Of a stretch of 9,100 bases of DNA, positions 5,449-9,100 are shown piece by piece; the stretch's first letter is position 1, and every line of letters starts with the position of its first letter. Source of the DNA: Alphaproteobacteria bacterium. Its GTDB lineage: Bacteria; Pseudomonadota; Alphaproteobacteria; Acetobacterales; Acetobacteraceae. The translations under genes and the position numbers were made by a program. Location of the stretch: contig JAAFHD010000124.1 in assembly GCA_013298245.1 (NCBI GenBank), positions 1 through 9,100 on the forward strand, written 5' to 3'. Below the pieces are notes generated by a model. That model had not been told where the DNA came from. It was given only the letters and a program-made list of their open reading frames with translations, and made no database searches.

Positions 5449-6378
5449 TCAGATATCGAGCACGAGGCGCGGCGTGGCCGCGCGCGAAACACAGGTCATC
5501 ATCAGGCGTCCCTCCGCGCGTTCGGCGGCGGACAGAATGCTGTCGCGATGGTCCACGCTGCCTTCCAGCACGCGGCATTCGCAGGTGCCACAGACACCTT
5601 GCTCGCATGATGATGGCACATCGAGGCCAAAGCCGCGCAGCGTTTCCAGCACGCTGACACCCGCACCCACCAAGGCGCGATGGCCGGATGCGGCGCAGAC
5701 CAGTTCGAAGCTGTCCTGCGCGCCATCCGTCGCACCTGGGCGCGCGGCGAACCATTCGAAACGCAGGCTGCCCGCGGGCCAATGCGCGCCTGCCTGCTCG
5801 ACCGCCAGCATCAGCGCGGAAGGGCCGCAGCAATAGACCAGCGTGTCGGCGCGTGGCGTTGCAAGAAGTGACGCGACATCGAGCCGCGTGCCCTGCGTGC
5901 TGATGTGGTGATGCACCACACCACCGGCTGCACGTGCTTCGGCGATCAGCGGCGCATCGGCGTCATGCGTGCACAGATGCAGCTCCCATGTCGCGCCGGC
6001 GCGCGTCGCTGCGCGCAGCATCGGCAAGAGCGGCGTGATGCCGATGCCGCCGGCGATGAAGAGGTAGCGCGGCGCGGCGTCAAAGCGGAAATTGTTGCGC
6101 GGTCCGGTGACGTCGATCAGCGCGCCCGGTCGCAGCTCGTGATGAATGAAGCGCGAGGCCTGGCCTGCTTGGATCTCGCGCACCGCGACGCGCCAGCCTG
6201 CCTCACCACAGAGCGAGTATTGCCGCGTTATGCCGCCGGACAAATGCAGGTCGAGATGCGCGCCAGGTTCGGGCGCGGGCAGGGCGGTGCCGTCAGGCGC
6301 GACCAGATCCAGCGACACCACGCCGGGCGCTTCCCAGGTCATGCGCTGCACCCGCAGGCTGCGACGCGGCTCCGTCAT
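5449..6378 (-). CDS. PDR/VanB-type oxygenase reductase (flavin, NAD and plant-type [2Fe-2S])
   Basis: A 309-residue reductase with the domain order of phthalate dioxygenase reductase and vanillate demethylase VanB. The flavin-binding barrel (about 1-100) has R52-Q-Y-S-L and G-P-R-N-N-F (92-97). The NAD(P)-binding domain (about 103-210) has G-G-I-G-I-T-P (110-116) and C-G-P (184-186). The C-terminal plant-type ferredoxin domain (about 222-309) has C258, C263, C266 and C296 as cluster ligands. It carries electrons from NAD(P)H through flavin (FMN in this family) to the Rieske oxygenase encoded two genes downstream. Its ATG (6378-6376) overlaps the TGA of the ThDP enzyme gene as ATGA. All key motifs are intact. 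The pairing with the oxygenase is inferred from operon position and from the class IA architecture. Confidence 0.93.
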   Translation of the reverse strand: MTEPRRSLRVQRMTWEAPGVVSLDLVAPDGTALPAPEPGAHLDLHLSGGITRQYSLCGEAGWRVAVREIQAGQASRFIHHELRPGALIDVTGPRNNFRFDAAPRYLFIAGGIGITPLLPMLRAATRAGATWELHLCTHDADAPLIAEARAAGGVVHHHISTQGTRLDVASLLATPRADTLVYCCGPSALMLAVEQAGAHWPAGSLRFEWFAARPGATDGAQDSFELVCAASGHRALVGAGVSVLETLRGFGLDVPSSCEQGVCGTCECRVLEGSVDHRDSILSAAERAEGRLMMTCVSRAATPRLVLDI

Positions 6379-8045
6379 CGCACGCTGCCGGCAGCACCCG
6401 CCGGGGGGCCTGCGAAGGACTCGGCGAAGGGCCCGATCGCGCGCATATCCACTTCGACCATGCAGGGGCCTTCGGCGGTGAGCGTGGCATCCAGTGCGGC
6501 TGTGAAATCGGCCACCGCGGAGACACGCGCATGGCGCATGCCGATGGCAGCGCAGACCAGCGAGAAATCCGGGGTGAGGATATTCGCATAAACATGTCGG
6601 CCGCCGTACTGCGCATCCTGGATGTTGCGGATGACGCCATAGCCGCCGTCATTCATCAGCACGAAGGTGACGGGTGCCAGGGCTTCCTGCGCGGTGGCGA
6701 GTTCGCCCAACGAAAGCTGTGCAGCGCCATCGCCCACCAGGCAAATCGCGCGGTCTGCGCCGGCCAGCGCCGCGCCGATGCCCATCGCAATGCCCTGGCC
6801 GATGCCGCCGCCCAATGCGTGCACGCCCAGATGCGGCGCTGCCAACTGCACGAAGCGATTGCCGAAGGTGGAGTTGGAAATCGTGACGTCACGCACCCAG
6901 GGATGGCGCCCGCGGCGCACGCGGTCAGACAAGGTCTGCGCGATGATCGCGTAAGGCCCCAGCGTTTTCAGCAGGCGTGCCACGCCAGCCGTGCGCGCGG
7001 CGCCGATATCCGCCAGAAACGTGGCGTCCGTATCAAGCCATGCGGGCAGACGCGCAAGCAGCCCTTCCAGCACCAGCCGCGCATCGCCGGGGACGAAAAA
7101 ATCCACCGGATGGTTGCGCCCGGCCTGCGTCGCATCCGCATCCACCTGCGCGATGCGCGCGCCGAGCCGCATCGTGTTGTTGCGCGTCTCATTGCCGCGC
7201 AGGCGTGAGCCGATGACCAGCGTCAGGTCCGCGCGGTCGTAGATGGCCTGCGCCTCAGGCGTCATGTTGAAGGCACCGAGGCTATGCGGATGATCTTCCG
7301 GCACCACGGCGCGGCCATTGGTGCTGGTCACGGCGCCGACGCCGCGCGCGACCAGCGCGGTGGCAGCTTCCGCAGCACCACGCGCGCCTCCGCCCAGCCA
7401 CAGCAGCGGGCGTTGCGCGGCGCGCAGCATCGCGGCCAGTTCGTCCAGCAAGGCTGGGTCGGGTGTTGCCAACAACGGCGCCACACGCGCCGGCATGCCG
7501 CGTGGCGTAAGCTTTACGCGCTGCACGTCGATTGGGATTTCCAGCGCCACGGGGCCGCTGGGTGCCGACATCGCCAGCCGCGCGGCGGCCAGCAGCGCAT
7601 CCAGCGCCTGGTGCGGTTCCCACACGCGGACGTAGCCCTTGCTGATGGCCTTCAGCATGTCCGGCTGGCGCGGCACGTCATGGATGGCGGCGCGGTCGCG
7701 GTCCATGAAGGGGCGGTCGATCTGCGTGGTGATGTGCAGCAGCGGCGTGCCGGCGGACAGTGCTTCCACCTGCGCGCCCGCCGCGTTGCCGGCGGCCGTG
7801 CCGGTGCTGGTGATGCACACGCCAAGTGTGCGCGAGACGCGCGCATGCGCATCCGCCATGTTCATCGCACCCGCTTCTCCGCGCGCGGGGATGAAGGTGA
7901 TGCGGCCCTCGCGTGCGATGGCGTCCAGGATCGGCATGTTGTGGATCGAGATCACGCCGAAGGCGTGCGTGACACCGATATCCGCCAGCGCGCTGGCGAT
8001 GATCTCGCCCACAGTCTGTTCGGTGGTGATGGAGGTGCCGTCCAT
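6375..8045 (-). CDS. Thiamine-diphosphate-dependent enzyme (acetolactate synthase/2-oxoacid decarboxylase superfamily)
   Basis: A 556-residue cytoplasmic enzyme with the three-domain layout of the POX/AHAS/decarboxylase superfamily. The N-terminal PYR domain has the cofactor-activating Glu as E57 in A-R-G-E-A-G-A; relatives usually have R-H-E-x-G-A, so the His before it is Gly here. The central domain is about 190-335. The C-terminal PP domain has G-G-G-I-G-Q-G (412-418) and the Mg/diphosphate motif G438-D-G with N465-D-G-G-Y-G. Such enzymes cleave or join carbon bonds next to a 2-oxo group; candidates are a 2-oxoacid decarboxylase, a benzoylformate-type decarboxylase or a carboligase. True biosynthetic acetolactate synthase is unlikely, as no small-subunit gene is present and the setting is catabolic. 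It begins 11 bases after the SDR gene with only a weak ribosome site, and ends in an ATGA overlap with the reductase gene. Confidence 0.85.
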   Translation of the reverse strand: MDGTSITTEQTVGEIIASALADIGVTHAFGVISIHNMPILDAIAREGRITFIPARGEAGAMNMADAHARVSRTLGVCITSTGTAAGNAAGAQVEALSAGTPLLHITTQIDRPFMDRDRAAIHDVPRQPDMLKAISKGYVRVWEPHQALDALLAAARLAMSAPSGPVALEIPIDVQRVKLTPRGMPARVAPLLATPDPALLDELAAMLRAAQRPLLWLGGGARGAAEAATALVARGVGAVTSTNGRAVVPEDHPHSLGAFNMTPEAQAIYDRADLTLVIGSRLRGNETRNNTMRLGARIAQVDADATQAGRNHPVDFFVPGDARLVLEGLLARLPAWLDTDATFLADIGAARTAGVARLLKTLGPYAIIAQTLSDRVRRGRHPWVRDVTISNSTFGNRFVQLAAPHLGVHALGGGIGQGIAMGIGAALAGADRAICLVGDGAAQLSLGELATAQEALAPVTFVLMNDGGYGVIRNIQDAQYGGRHVYANILTPDFSLVCAAIGMRHARVSAVADFTAALDATLTAEGPCMVEVDMRAIGPFAESFAGPPAGAAGSVR

Positions 8046-8056
8046 AGCGCAATCTT

Positions 8057-8833
8057 TCAGATATGCCGTGACACGCCGCCCGACACTTCGAGGCTCGCGC
8101 CCGTGATGTAGGAGGCGGCCGGGGAGCCGAGGAAGAGGATGGCGCGTGCAGGTTCTTCCGGCTCGCCCAGGCGTTGCAGCGGGATGGCTTTTTCACGTGC
8201 CAGGCGGCCGTACCATTCGTCGCGCGTCATGGCCTGGTCCTCGCGCGCGGCGAAGCGGCGCTGCCATTGGCCAGAGTCGACCAGTCCCAACAGGATGGTG
8301 TTGACGCGGATGCGTGGTGCGAATTCGGTGGCGAGGGATTTCAGCAGGCTTTGCACGCCTGCGCGCGCGGCCGAAGTCGCGACCATGTGTTTCTCGGGCT
8401 GCACTGCCAGCAGCGAATTCACGCCGACAATCGCAGGCGCTGCAGCCTTTTCCAGCAACGGCCGGAAGGCGCGGATCACATGGATCTGGCTGAAGAATTT
8501 CAGCTCCAACTCCTCGCGCCACGCGCTGTCATCGGTGGTGCCGAAGGTGGAGACGCGGCCCTGGCCGGCATTGTTGACCAGCAGGTCGCAAGCGCCACCC
8601 CAGGCTGCGACGGCAACGGCGAAGGCCGCGACTTCTGCGGCGTCCAGCACGTCGCAGCGCATCACCAGCGCGGCCTCGCCAAGGGTCTTGCGCGTCGCGT
8701 CCAGCCGCGCTTCGTCACGGCCGCAGACCGCCACGCGCGCGCCCTCCGCGGCCAGCAATTTCGCGGTGGCCAGCCCGATGCCGGAGGTGCCCCCGGTGAC
8801 GACCGCGACGCGGTTCTCGTAGCCCAGATTCAT
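8057..8833 (-). CDS. SDR-family protein with altered catalytic motif
   Basis: A 258-residue Rossmann protein of classical short-chain dehydrogenase length. The cofactor site is intact: T13-G-G-T-S-G-I-G20, a C-G-R-D segment (37-40) that suggests NADP preference, D61-V, and N87-N-A-G90. The catalytic Ser is S140. The Tyr and Lys of Y-x-x-x-K, expected 13 and 17 residues later, are T153 and R157 (codons ACT and CGC), in a segment that otherwise looks normal (M-V-A-T-S-A-A-R-A-G). The protein may bind the nucleotide yet lack ordinary alcohol dehydrogenase chemistry, or may use another acid/base. The conserved C-terminal part (I-R-V-N-T-I-L-L-G, R-L-G-E-P-E-E, S-G-G) shows it is not a decaying gene. 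The start at 8833 overlaps the TGA of the upstream IclR gene as ATGA; a start at 8860 is rejected because it would lie inside that gene. Confidence 0.88.
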   Translation of the reverse strand: MNLGYENRVAVVTGGTSGIGLATAKLLAAEGARVAVCGRDEARLDATRKTLGEAALVMRCDVLDAAEVAAFAVAVAAWGGACDLLVNNAGQGRVSTFGTTDDSAWREELELKFFSQIHVIRAFRPLLEKAAAPAIVGVNSLLAVQPEKHMVATSAARAGVQSLLKSLATEFAPRIRVNTILLGLVDSGQWQRRFAAREDQAMTRDEWYGRLAREKAIPLQRLGEPEEPARAILFLGSPAASYITGASLEVSGGVSRHI

Positions 8834-9100
8834 GCGGCGCGTCCTTCGATGCCAGTCCAACCCATCGCCGCTGAAATCTCTGCCGCGGCGCCGCGCAGGG
8901 CGATGCCGATGGCCTCGCTGCGGCCTTGGAAACTGCTGATCGGGCCGCTGACATTGATCGCGGCGACCACCGCACCCGCGCCGTCGCGAATGGCCGCGGC
9001 CACCGAGGCGATGCCGGGTTCGTAGTGCCCCTCGCTCCAGGCGAGACCTTCGGCGCGGTCCGCGTCCAGGCGGCGCAGCAGGGCGGCGAGCGTGGTTGGC
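8830..9100 (-). CDS. IclR-family transcriptional regulator, C-terminal fragment (5' end outside window)
   Basis: The last 89 codons (from 9099) are in the window with a TGA at 8832-8830; there is no start codon in frame here because the gene begins beyond the right edge. The translation contains L-R-R-L-D-A-D-R-A-E-G, then G-H-Y-E-P-G-I-A-S-V-A-A-A-I-R-D, then A-I-N-V-S-G-P-I-S-S-F. This is the end of an IclR effector-binding domain, where G-I-x-S-V-A and the S-G-P strand are typical. The DNA-binding domain is not visible. Its stop overlaps the SDR start as ATGA, so it appears to be co-transcribed as a first or early gene of the operon and probably regulates it. It differs in sequence from the IclR protein at 187-936, so the two may answer to different ligands. 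Confidence 0.85.
   Translation of the reverse strand, partial: PTTLAALLRRLDADRAEGLAWSEGHYEPGIASVAAAIRDGAGAVVAAINVSGPISSFQGRSEAIGIALRGAAAEISAAMGWTGIEGRAA

Noticed and set aside
5205..5492. Longer N-terminus for the Rieske protein, starting at 5492
   Set aside because: It would cover the whole small HTH gene, is Arg-rich and unlike the family, while the ATG at 5204 has a good ribosome site and gives a normal N-terminus.
6375..8045. Biosynthetic acetolactate synthase (ilvB)
   Set aside because: No small-subunit gene, an atypical R-G-E context at the catalytic Glu, and a catabolic operon setting.
1..9100. tRNA or rRNA genes, CRISPR arrays, insertion sequences or prophage parts
   Set aside because: No spaced direct repeats, transposase-like proteins, terminal inverted repeats or cloverleaf-like segments were seen; nearly every base is within a catabolic or regulatory gene.

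Overview
The window is a very GC-rich, gene-dense bacterial segment with no gap over about 65 bases between genes. Gene content (an orphan Bug/TctC receptor, IclR regulators, a Rieske oxygenase with its reductase, a UxaA-type hydro-lyase) and GC-driven codon use fit an environmental alphaproteobacterium such as a Roseomonas-like member of the Acetobacteraceae. A betaproteobacterium cannot be excluded. There are no RNA genes, insertion sequences or CRISPR arrays, and nothing suggests recent transfer.

Left part (1-1941). The 3' end of a UxaA-family hydro-lyase gene (+) runs tail to tail into an IclR regulator (-, 187-936), overlapping it by 32 bases. Behind the regulator, a 63-base divergent spacer (937-999) carries a perfect 8-bp inverted repeat and leads into a bicupin gene (+, 1000-1941). 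The cupin 3' end overlaps the last gene of the large operon by 16 bases.

Right part (1926-9100, all minus). One tight operon, read from right to left: IclR regulator (5' part outside the window), SDR-family protein, ThDP-dependent enzyme, PDR/VanB-type reductase, a 75-aa recombinase-like HTH protein, Rieske oxygenase alpha subunit, Bug/TctC solute receptor, two-domain extradiol-dioxygenase-like VOC protein, and a 116-aa unknown protein. Neighbouring genes overlap as ATGA at 8830-8833, 6375-6378, 4143-4146 and 2273-2276, and the TctC/VOC boundary is equally tight, so translational coupling is likely.

How it may work. The receptor would bind an imported carboxylate, probably aromatic. The two-component Rieske system would hydroxylate or demethylate it, and the VOC protein has an intact 2-His-1-Glu site that could cleave the catecholic product. 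The ThDP enzyme could decarboxylate or cleave a 2-oxo acid further down. The cupin and the hydro-lyase may act in the same or a neighbouring route. I do not recognise this gene set as a named pathway and the substrate is unknown. The most unusual points are the SDR protein with T-x-x-x-R in place of the catalytic Y-x-x-x-K, the small HTH protein placed between the reductase and oxygenase genes, and the unknown protein at the end of the operon.
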